64,000 nucleotides of DNA. Origin: Dermacentor variabilis (taxonomy: Eukaryota; Arthropoda; Arachnida; Ixodida; Ixodidae). The position numbers were made by a program, and so were the translations under genes. The notes below the pieces were generated by a model, which made no database searches, was not told the origin of the DNA, and was given only the letters and a program-made list of their open reading frames with translations. The DNA lies in NCBI RefSeq assembly GCF_050947875.1, contig NC_134572.1, forward strand, positions 129,130,105-129,194,104, read 5' to 3'. Shown one piece after another: positions 57,201 to 64,000 of this stretch. Each line of letters starts with the position of its first letter. Within the stretch, counting starts at the first letter, position 1.

Positions 57201-60200
57201 TTGGGTGTGCGATGAGTGAGCACCTTCTCCTGGCCTTTGTACGACACCTTGACCTGGAACTGTGGCTGGCCATCTACGTCGTGAATGCTGCACGTGTAGC
57301 GGCTCCGTGCACCCAGCTTGTGCATGCTCCAATAGATGCGCACTACTTTGTACCCAACCTAGAAAAAAGAGGGCATGATGGTAAAGGTGCAGCCCTTAAC
57401 AGCGCTACGCTGCCATTGTTATGGGGACCACAAAAAAATTCATCAGAATCGGGCGGGAATACTGCTAAGCTATCCAGAAGTGCATTTGTCGAAACAAAGC
57501 TGATGCCATAGTGCCTATACCTTGTTCGCCAAGCCTGCGCACTGTAGTGAAAGTTAGAGGTCTCACCAGCCAACGAGGAACAAGAACTGGCTACGTGTTA
57601 CCGAGAAAGCCAAAAAGCTCCAAGTAGCTAATCTATTCATGGACCTTCCAATCAAACAGCTCATTCAAACAGGTACTGCAACTGACCTAGTGCCAATATT
57701 GCTAAAACAACATCTCAAATCTGCTAACAATGCGATATGAAACATTTAAACATCAAATACAATGAAATAGTGTGTCGAGCGTCATTTCAGATAGAATAGA
57801 TATAGAGCAGCCTATGTGCAAAATATTTTGTTAGAAATACACTTGCAATTCGTTATAACAAAATGGGATCGAATTAAATAATGGATACTATAATAAAGTA
57901 AATGAAATTCCTCTTAATGTCCTCATAGAGATCCATGTACAGTTGAACCCGACTATATCGAACCCGTTTACATCGAAATACCATATTTACTCGCATAATG
58001 ATCGCAATTTTTTGTCAGAAAAATTGATGCAAAATCAGGGGTGCGATCATTACGCGGGTTAAATTTCCCGCGAAACGAAAAAAAATTTTTTTTCGTCCTG
58101 CGTTTGCTGCGGGACACCAAAACAAAAATGGCGGCCGGCGCAGCAAGCCGAATGCGCTGAACGTGATTTTTTTCTTCTTCTCGTGAGTACATTACGTGCA
58201 TTGAAACAGTTTCTTCTGTATCAGTAATGAAATATTGTTAATATCGGCAAGTCTGTGGCAATAACATAGCCATGTCCACTTTGAGGGGACAGAAACAGAT
58301 GGGCGCGCTTAGCTGCCAATGACATCGAAACACATGGCCGGCATGCTGCGAAAACTGCGGCATCTGTCTTCACTACTATCCTAATACGGCACATTTCCGC
58401 TAAGGGTGGGTGAATATCTTAGCTGTGTTACAAGTTTTGGCGTATGAATAAGGTACACTTTTAACGTATCAGTGCAAATGTGGCTACTATCGTTGCCGCT
58501 TGCGATTTGTTGCGTGCCCACGAGTGCAGATGAGACGAATCGAAAGGCGCCTTTTTTGCTGTTGACCACAACCATTATAAAGCCTACACGTAATAAAGGC
58601 AAGTTTGGTTGCAGCTTTTCTTTTAGTCATGGAAGTGCGGAAAGTGATGAAAGTAATGAAATGAGGCATCTACTTAAGAATGTTTGGTGCGTGCAGACCG
58701 CTTGGTTTGTCTTGAAGAGTTGTTTCGCGTAGCATTCGACAGATGGTAAGTGCGATCAATATTAGCTAGACTTGGCACACAACATATCGCTGCGGCAAGT
58801 TCGGGGTGCGATCATTACACGGGAAATAAACAAAATTGAATTTTGGCGACAAAATTCAGGGGTGCGATCATTATGCGAGTAAATACGGTATTCTGTGTGT
58901 AGAACAATTTCTGAGCACGGTATGGACGCAATGAGTATACATAGCAAAAATTACGCTTACATCGAACAAAAATAGTAGTGGCTCCTGATATATTGAACGA
59001 CAAGTGGCACAAAAGTGCCTCCAGAAGTTGGCTTTCGCTCGCAGTGGTGAGGAAACCCAGCGGCGTGGTTCCATCCAACCACTCTCCCTACTGCGACCGT
59101 GCTGCGTCGAGTGAGCCATTGACACCCCTCTGAAAAAATGATCCTCGCCCGCCCGCAGTGCTTGCTGAGACAGCCACTCAGAGGCTTTTGTGCCCTTGTC
59201 GTGCAAGATGGCATAAGTGTCAGTTGTCTTGCTGCTTTTCTGGTTCATTGTGGTTGCGCCTTGTGGGCCTTCTCTTGCAGTGTTGCCGTGATAAAGCAGC
59301 AGAATTTGCCTTTCGCTGTGAAGCTTGAAATCATAAATCGGGTCGAACGGGATGAGAAGTCAGGCGACCCCGCAGCGTGCAAGATTACGAGGAGCACTCT
59401 CAGCACGATCTTGAAGAATAAAGGGGAGATTAGGGCTGAAGCAAACAAACTCATGACCCGGTGCCCATGGCACCCGACGCATATGCACGGCCGTGTACAA
59501 GTGCTTCATCCGAAATTGCTTCAGACATGCCGGCTTCCACGTGCCGGTGGTGACTGAAAATTCTGATGATGCGACGAAGCCGTTCTCAGTGTTGCCGAAG
59601 TTTGGAGCAAGCTGTCAGAATTTCCGGAAGTCATTGAGGGGTCAACGGTTGACGAATTTGTGAGTGCAGATGATGGTGTTGCGACCACGGGAGAGCCCAA
59701 AGACGAAGACTACCTTGCCGACATCGTACAGAGCACAAGTGAAAGTGGGCACAATGAGGAAAGCAACGACGGTCCTTTGCCCACGTCCTCCGAAGTGATT
59801 GGTGTGCTCGCACTAGTCCGGTGCTCTTGTGCGAATGCGGAAGGTTGCGGCCTCAGCTGCTCCGACTCCTTAGACAATGTATAGAAGTGCATGCGTCGCT
59901 GGCAGCGTAATTGCCCAAGCAGAAAAAAAAAGCAAATCTATTTCACGCAAAACTAAGCTAATTCCATCAATAATGTGAGTTTATAAATGGTATGTGCTTT
60001 TATGACATCCAATTATTTAGAAGGCTTATATCGAATTATGCTCTATATCGAACTGATAGGCATCTTTCTGCAAGTTCGATATAGCCGGGTTCGACTGTAT
60101 AAAGAACCTTGTTTTAACGAAGTGAAATTGTCTTGCTAATGGATATAACAAACTAGATTTTCATGGTTCCTTCGAGCTTTCCTTAAAGGGAGCTTACTGT

Positions 60201-61962
60201 AACTCAACTGGGTCAATTTTTGTCGTGATCACATATGTTGGCGCCAGAAATTCGTACATAACAGAATCGTATCAACGAGGTTCTACGGTGCGAATGGATG
60301 TGCTAGGAAGTTCACGTTTTTGATACCGAAACTGGAAAAAAAAAAAAAAAAAAGACAGCATCGCCGTTTGCTGGAAGTAATGCAGGACTCGGAACAAGTG
60401 GCTCTTTGGCATGACCTTGGAACTTAGGCGCCACCCATGGCTGCCCACGATGCGGTGAAAAATCTCGAAGGTGACATGCTGCAACTACTAGGTCGTATCC
60501 ACAAACCGCCAGGCACACGCTTTAGTCTGCTTAGGTGCTGTCTAAGGGCTACTACCGTATTTACACGATTGTAAGTCGACCACTTTATTAAAATTTCAAA
60601 ATCTGACTTACAATCGAAACCAAAACATGGCACCGCCAAAAAAGCGAGACCAATTGGAGCTACAAAGTAGTTACAATTTTATGTTTGCTCTATGGCTCTA
60701 CCCATAGCTTTTCGCTATCCCGCGTGTTTGTTCGCTTTTCGGAAGGGTTTTTCAACATTTTCTAGAGTTTTACAGTGCACGCATGAGTGCACGCAACACT
60801 TATGGGGGGGCCGATAGTTGATGGAAGCGCCGCTGTTCCCATTCGCAGCGGCACTCTCAAAACGGTGGCGCTGGCGGGGAGTATCGTGGGCTTCACTTTC
60901 CCTGTTGCGCTTAGCTTTCTCTATAGTTTGACGAAAGGCATTGGTTTGACGCATTCCACTTGACTGCCGGCTATGTGCTACTTCTATGCTTCCTCAGTCG
61001 TCATGAGTGCTCCAGTCCACTAATCATTTGGCACTCGTCCACAGCAGCGTTCAAGAGGGCTGCCAACCTTTACGTCGAAGAAACAAATCACTGCGCAGCG
61101 GACTGCAAGTTCAATGTTTCTGAACAGGTGGTGCAAGAGTGGCAACTGCAGCGAAGCGAAATTTTCATCTGTGACGGCAAGTGAAAAATTTCCCACGTGC
61201 CAAAGTCTGGACGCTTTCCGGAGCTGTAGGCTAAGCTCGCGGCGTACGCTGCTGAAATGAGTGATCGGTCCCTGCCAGTGAAGTACGACATAGTCATGAA
61301 ACAAGCCCGGACCTTCGCCTTTTAAGGACCTGCTCCGCTGTGAGTACAACGAGTGGCTGGCGGCAGAAGACCGTGAAATTACGCCAACCGGACCTGTCAA
61401 AAGAGCCTCCCTGACGGCTGCATGTGGTTGGGTGCATTCGGCATGGGCTGCTGCTCCACAAGATGTCGTTTGCCAAATGTGGAATTTCGCTTGACGACGA
61501 CGCGCTGTGGGACCGTAGCAGCTATGGCGATGGCAGCACTAGTGAAGACGAGTAGTCCAGTGACCATGTCAGCTACTAATAAATTTTCGTTATTGAATGC
61601 GCCCTTGGGTACACTCTTTCTTTTTTTTTTTTCCTGTCACGCAATATGGGGGGGTCGACTTACATCGAGTCGACTTACAATTGTGTAAATATGGTAATAT
61701 GAAAGTTATTCAATCATGACCAATTTAGACAGAGTGAAATTTCATTGCAGTTGGCCTTTAAATGAAAAATCTGCGAAAGGTACATTGCTGTTTGTCACTT
61801 ATACAAGCCAAACTAGAACTGAGCAGAAGGCAAGCATCACTTACAGGGTATAGGCAATTCTGTGTATGGAAGTTCTGCAGCTGGTGCGGCAACAGCTGTC
61901 CGATGCTCAAGAAGATGAGGCTGCCCACTCGCAGGAGATTCTGCTCCCCCTTGTGAAACATG
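48152..61962 (-). CDS. trr: KMT2C/KMT2D (trithorax-related) histone H3K4 methyltransferase, C-terminal part
   Basis: Catalytic subunit of the COMPASS-like complex that monomethylates histone H3 Lys4 at enhancers (family role). Seven exons give 376 residues plus stop. FYRN: '[16 protein letters not shown]' to '[15 protein letters not shown]'. FYRC: '[12 protein letters not shown]', '[19 protein letters not shown]', '[20 protein letters not shown]'. 'GCARSEPK' is the WDR5-binding Win motif. SET: '[20 protein letters not shown]', '[16 protein letters not shown]', '[11 protein letters not shown]', '[14 protein letters not shown]'. Post-SET: '[13 protein letters not shown]' then TAA. FYRN-FYRC lying directly before SET and '[14 protein letters not shown]' favour KMT2C/D over KMT2A/trx. 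The SAM-binding, catalytic and zinc-binding residues are intact. All junctions are GT/AG and in phase. N-terminal exons, including PHD fingers, lie beyond 64,000. A poly-Gly run precedes SET. Confidence 0.95.
48245..50562 (-). other. Last intron of KMT2C/D
   Basis: Non-coding. At 49,585-49,760 'GTTCGATATATAG', 'TTCGTTATATGTGGGTTCAA' and 'ATTCGGGTTCAACTGCAT' resemble one end of the Tigger-type element at 57,940-60,097, so a decayed fragment is likely. Nothing else is recognised. Confidence 0.6.
50563..50745 (-). CDS. trr: KMT2C/D exon: catalytic half of SET
   Basis: 183 bp, phase 0 to phase 0: [16 protein letters not shown] to RRITRGEE. It carries '[11 protein letters not shown]', which binds the methyl donor and forms the SET pseudoknot. 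Acceptor 'CTCTTTACAG', donor 'GTATGC'. Confidence 0.97.
50746..51977 (-). other. Intron between the two SET exons
   Basis: Non-coding. The segment 50,870-50,990 ('GCTTCGTTATATGCAATAATT', 'ATATTGAGGTTTCCCTGTAG') looks like a pogo/Tigger-type terminus. No gene. Confidence 0.6.
51978..52287 (-). CDS. trr: KMT2C/D exon: linker and N-terminal half of SET
   Basis: 310 bp: one base completing Arg then 103 codons from [15 protein letters not shown] to NEAIYEAQ. It holds a run of seven Gly (GCC/ACC repeat on the plus strand at about 52,210-52,235), then '[20 protein letters not shown]' and '[18 protein letters not shown]'. Acceptor 'CTCCCACAG'. The donor 'GTTGGC' is weaker than the others. Confidence 0.95.
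52962..54027 (-). mobile_element. pogo/Tigger-type element in KMT2C/D intron, catalytic core deleted
   Basis: Left end CAGGAAAACCTCGTCGAACAGT after a TA. The complement of the right end reads CAGTAAAACCTCACTGAACTGT. A minus-strand frame gives '[20 protein letters not shown]', a CENP-B-like helix-turn-helix. It passes without a DDE domain into an acidic tail ('[17 protein letters not shown]', then '[19 protein letters not shown]') typical of Tigger C-termini. Frame breaks occur. Confidence 0.75.
54112..54242 (-). CDS. trr: KMT2C/D exon: FYRC part 2 and Win motif
   Basis: 131 bp: 43 codons [16 protein letters not shown] to KLRTHFK plus two bases of Arg. Acceptor 'TCGTCAG', donor 'GTGAGT'. It contains 'GCARSEPK', whose Arg is the WDR5-contacting residue in this family. 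Confidence 0.96.
54243..55752 (-). other. Intron with degenerate minisatellite
   Basis: Non-coding. About 54,345-54,660 is built from irregular GAGTGTGAGT/GTGAGTGGACGTGAG-type units. The remainder shows nothing recognisable. Confidence 0.6.
55753..55889 (-). CDS. trr: KMT2C/D exon: FYRC part 1
   Basis: 137 bp: two bases completing Gly, then 45 codons [14 protein letters not shown] to [10 protein letters not shown]. Acceptor 'TTGTGCAG', donor 'GTAAGT'. 'LFGLTEPAI' is the conserved FYRC core. Confidence 0.95.
55890..57198 (-). other. Intron, no feature recognised
   Basis: A plus-strand open frame of 168 codons (56,115-56,621) lies here. It has no domain, low complexity or splice context, so it is left unannotated as a gene. 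Confidence 0.6.
57199..57358 (-). CDS. trr: KMT2C/D exon: FYRN core and start of FYRC
   Basis: 160 bp, starts in phase 0 ([11 protein letters not shown]) and ends one base into Gly of 'TPKG'. Acceptor 'TTTTTTCTAG', donor 'GTACGT'. The FYRN signature 'RIYWSM' and 'YTCSI' are present. Confidence 0.95.
57981..58888. mobile_element. TA-flanked element nested in the Tigger-type element
   Basis: Inverted ends CCATATTTACTCGCATAATG and, complement of the right end, CCGTATTTACTCGCATAATG, each bordered by TA (57,979-57,980 and 58,889-58,890). The subterminal 'GGGGTGCGATCATTA' occurs at both ends. The interior has only a weak Ser/Glu-rich peptide. It is non-autonomous, probably pogo-like by its TA target and end length. 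Confidence 0.88.
59267..59884 (+). pseudogene. Tigger transposase remnant: helix-turn-helix joined to C-terminal tail
   Basis: The open frame at 59,138-59,557 contains the N-terminal DNA-binding helices (from about 59,295). Stops follow at about 59,556-59,570, then a second stretch to TAG at 59,882-59,884 with the conserved C-terminal motif '[10 protein letters not shown]'. The central catalytic domain of roughly 300 residues that Tigger transposases have is absent. No transposition activity of its own is possible. Confidence 0.8.
60555..61694 (+). mobile_element. pogo-type element in KMT2C/D intron, catalytic core deleted
   Basis: TA-flanked inverted ends CCGTATTTACACGATTGTAA and, complement of the right end, CCATATTTACACAATTGTAA, both continuing into GTCGAC. 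Inside, the plus strand gives '[20 protein letters not shown]' and '[13 protein letters not shown]' (psq-type helix-turn-helix). After stops it gives '[18 protein letters not shown]', '[11 protein letters not shown]', the usual C-terminal signature. No DDE domain is present between them. Confidence 0.85.
61845..61962 (-). CDS. trr: KMT2C/D exon: start of FYRN
   Basis: 118 bp: one base of a split codon then 39 codons from [14 protein letters not shown] to QNCLYP. Acceptor 'GCATCGCAG', donor 'GTAAGT' at 61,844. The segment '[12 protein letters not shown]' is the conserved lead-in to FYRN in KMT2C/D. The upstream exon must end with two bases of a codon (AG-C = Ser would fit). Confidence 0.92.
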
Positions 61963-62731
61963 CTGCGATGCAGACAACACAAACTCGGTCAAAAGTCAAG
62001 CAGTCACCCGCAACTCACCACAGCACATACTACAAAGCACTATGAAAAATCAGGTCGAATGTCAGTTAATAAACCAGAGGCCCTCCATGTTTCTTCACCG
62101 AAAGGGGTACTGTTGCACCAGGTGTGGTGGTCGAAGAGCAGTTTAAGGCAGGACTACAAGGTTGCGGAGAGGCGGCAAGTTTTTCCAAACACACTCGCAC
62201 ATCTCCACCGAAGCTTCCCCCTTTTGGAATCGCTCAAAAATTGCACACTGAGCGGTGTGTACAACAAACAGCATCATAAAACATGGTCCTGCTTATAAAA
62301 CCAGAAGCCAGACGACAACATTTACATTGTTTCCAGTGAGCCCGATTACAACTGCAAAGGCCACCGAGCAGGAACTGACATTATTAAAGACCAGAGACTC
62401 CACAACAAAAGCCAATCCCTCAAACCATTCTGCAACCATCGGTAGCAGTGTGCAATGCCAACAGAGATGGTATTTGTATGGATACTTAAAGGGACTAACC
62501 ACTAATCTTGATGGTACCCATTTCTTTTAGCGCAGCAGAAAGCTTACTGCTTTGAGTGTAAAATTATGCAGTGGTGATGCAGAAAACGCCGTGGAACCTT
62601 TTTTAGTAGAATTTTCATGTCTGCAATGAGGATGTAGCTGGAAACAGTGATAGGTGAACAAGATAAGGATTATACAGCAGTATTGGTGGGAAGCAGTTAA
62701 CAAGTACAGCTCTAGCTGTAAGGAAATCATA

Positions 62732-63859
62732 CAGTAGAACTTCGTTGATACGATCCCACTATGTACGTTTTCCCAGCGCTAATGTTCGCAAATGAGAAAA
62801 AGAAAATGACCCAATAGGGTTAAGCTCGTTTTTTACCGGTTCATACGTTCCCGGAAAACACAATTTGTCAGTTGCAACATTCAGTATGTCGCCAAAGTGC
62901 GATTGTATGCAACGTTTTCCGGCTGTTAGAACCCATGTAAACAAGAAAATGCGCGAAGCGTGCGTGATCAAGAACAGCATATAGCTACCTGCTGCAGCGG
63001 CTTCACCGCATTACTCGTCCGCCTGTCTCACCCATTCAGGTTCTCATTTCGGTACCAGCAAATCTTCTTCGGGGTCGTCGCACATAGCACTCACAGCTAT
63101 CACCACCAATTCTATTGAGATACGCACCTCTGACTATCCGTTTCACAGCGCATGGTACTGTTCAAAGCGTAGCGCACGCTTTTAATGTGCGATAACCGAA
63201 ACACATCGCTGTTCCCTGCTGCAGGCTGCGATCATATACGTTTTCCATCTGCTAGATCCCATGTGAACAAGAAAAGGCGCGAGGCGCACGCGATTGACAA
63301 CAGTATATAGCCGCCCACTTCACATGAAACCGACGGCACGCACAGTTTCTTATTCCAGTATCCGCAGACCTCCGCTCGGGTCGTCGCATGCTGCATTCAC
63401 AGCTATCCCCACCAAACGTATTGCGATAAGCATCTTCACCTATCTGTTTTACTGTGCGTGGTGCGTGGTGCCATTGGTAGTGTACTGCGCACTTTTAGTA
63501 GGCGGCGATAATCCAAACGCACCGCCGTTCCCTGCTGCAGGCAGTGCAATGTGGGCATCACATTTTGCTTCGACGGCATCCGGCATCGCCCGCCTGTTCG
63601 AATTTGTTTTGGTTTCCCGTCGCCCTCTCAATACACCACGGAATAGGAAAACAACAAAATGCGTCTCGTGCCACCGGAGCACCATCAGCTCAAGGCATGA
63701 AGGGGTCTTGTGCCGCAACGATCCGCACACTTCGCATTACGTAGATGTCAACAGTAGTGGAGTCTGTCAAATTTTTTAGTTACTTCGGATCACACGTCTT
63801 CCCAATTAGTATGTTTTTTCTCGCGGCTTTTCACAAAAGGTATGAACGAGGTTCTACTG
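62732..63859. mobile_element. TA-flanked DNA element with internal tandem duplication
   Basis: Inverted ends CAGTAGAACTTCGTTGATAC and, complement of the right end, CAGTAGAACCTCGTTCATAC, bordered by TA on both sides. The interior consists largely of two direct copies of a roughly 320-bp unit (62,898-63,226 and 63,227-63,542). An open frame of 161 codons (63,294-63,779) has no domain. It lies just 5' of the first visible methyltransferase exon, probably in an intron. 61,963-62,731 shows nothing recognisable. Confidence 0.85.
62898..63542 (+). repeat. Two-copy direct tandem repeat inside the element
   Basis: Each unit starts near 'TGCGAT..ATACGTTTTCC', contains 'ACCCATGTAAACAAGAAAAT' or its variant and 'CAGCTATC.CCACCAA', and ends 'GTTCCCTGCTGCAGGC'. 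The two are clearly related but diverged. Confidence 0.85.
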
Positions 63860-64000
63860 TATTTTGTTTATCAAGCCAATGTTTCTGCAGTTGATGTTTT
63901 ATGAAGCGCTGAAATATTCTTATTAATAGGCGGTACTCGAATGTATGCCCCAAGAACGGCTCCCCCCAAGTAACACAAACTAATCTCGAAGGCCATGCCG
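63860..64000. other. Window end, nothing recognised
   Basis: No methyltransferase exon was found in the last 140 bp on the minus strand. Confidence 0.5.

Larger units (their letters stand above)
57940..60097 (+). mobile_element. Tigger-type element in KMT2C/D intron, split by another element
   Basis: TA-flanked inverted ends: CAGTTGAACCCGACTATATC on the left, and on the right the complement reads CAGTCGAACCCGGCTATATC. The plus-strand interior encodes '[20 protein letters not shown]' and '[16 protein letters not shown]', a CENP-B/psq helix-turn-helix. It is followed within about 130 bp by the C-terminal tail ('[20 protein letters not shown]', '[18 protein letters not shown]', '[14 protein letters not shown]'). 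The DDE core is missing. A second element (57,981-58,888) sits near its left end. Confidence 0.88.

Noticed and set aside
59138..59557. Active transposase or domesticated host gene
   Set aside because: The DDE core is missing, stops follow, and intact transposon termini enclose it.
63294..63779. 161-codon open frame as an exon or peptide gene
   Set aside because: It lies inside a transposon and runs through a tandem duplication. The corresponding frame is not conserved in the other repeat unit.
1..64000. A novel multi-gene defence or biosynthetic system
   Set aside because: Apart from the methyltransferase and one unassigned gene, every protein-coding signal I can identify is transposon-derived.

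Overview
The window looks like nuclear DNA of a hard tick (Ixodidae). It carries tRNA-headed SINEs of the Ruka type known from ticks, RTE-type LINEs with (ATG)n tails, Penelope-like elements, many TA-flanked DNA transposons, long (AT)n tracts and short exons in long introns. The organism call is inference from repeat content. No bacterial-style operons, rRNA or functional tRNA genes were seen.

The one clear host gene is the 3' end of a KMT2C/KMT2D (Drosophila trr) histone H3K4 methyltransferase on the minus strand. Seven exons between 61,962 and 48,152 encode FYRN, FYRC with a WDR5-binding 'Win'-type motif, SET and post-SET. All splice sites are canonical GT/AG, the phases fit end to end, and 376 residues are visible before the stop. 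The PHD and other N-terminal exons lie beyond 64,000. A second possible host gene, with two in-phase exons (11,780-11,562 and 8,192-7,887, minus strand) and no family assignment, sits near the left end.

Layout. 0-7 kb: SINEs and a decayed minus-strand RTE LINE. 7-12 kb: the unassigned two-exon gene, with a GAC-rich minisatellite in its intron. 12-20 kb: SINE pair, GC-rich non-coding DNA and a full-length plus-strand RTE with two nonsense codons. 20.2-24.5 kb: a composite repeat bounded on both sides by (AT)n and holding a dead mariner and a MITE. 25-31 kb: a second GAC minisatellite and a Penelope fragment between 242-bp inverted arms. 32.7-37.9 kb: two Penelope copies, one interrupted by an internal RTE fragment, then a non-LTR element split by a SINE with a perfect 13-bp target duplication. 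38.9-43.7 kb: two inverted copies of a GGTCGC-rich MITE around a Harbinger-like remnant. 44-48 kb: DNA with no recognised gene, downstream of the methyltransferase. 48-64 kb: the methyltransferase, with five TA-flanked pogo/Tigger-type elements in its introns and 5' flank.

The genes do not form a pathway. The point of interest is transposon biology around a conserved chromatin gene: nested insertions, deletion derivatives that keep a DNA-binding domain and C-terminal tail but lose the catalytic core, and chimeric retroelements. I found no convincing new host defence or metabolic system.
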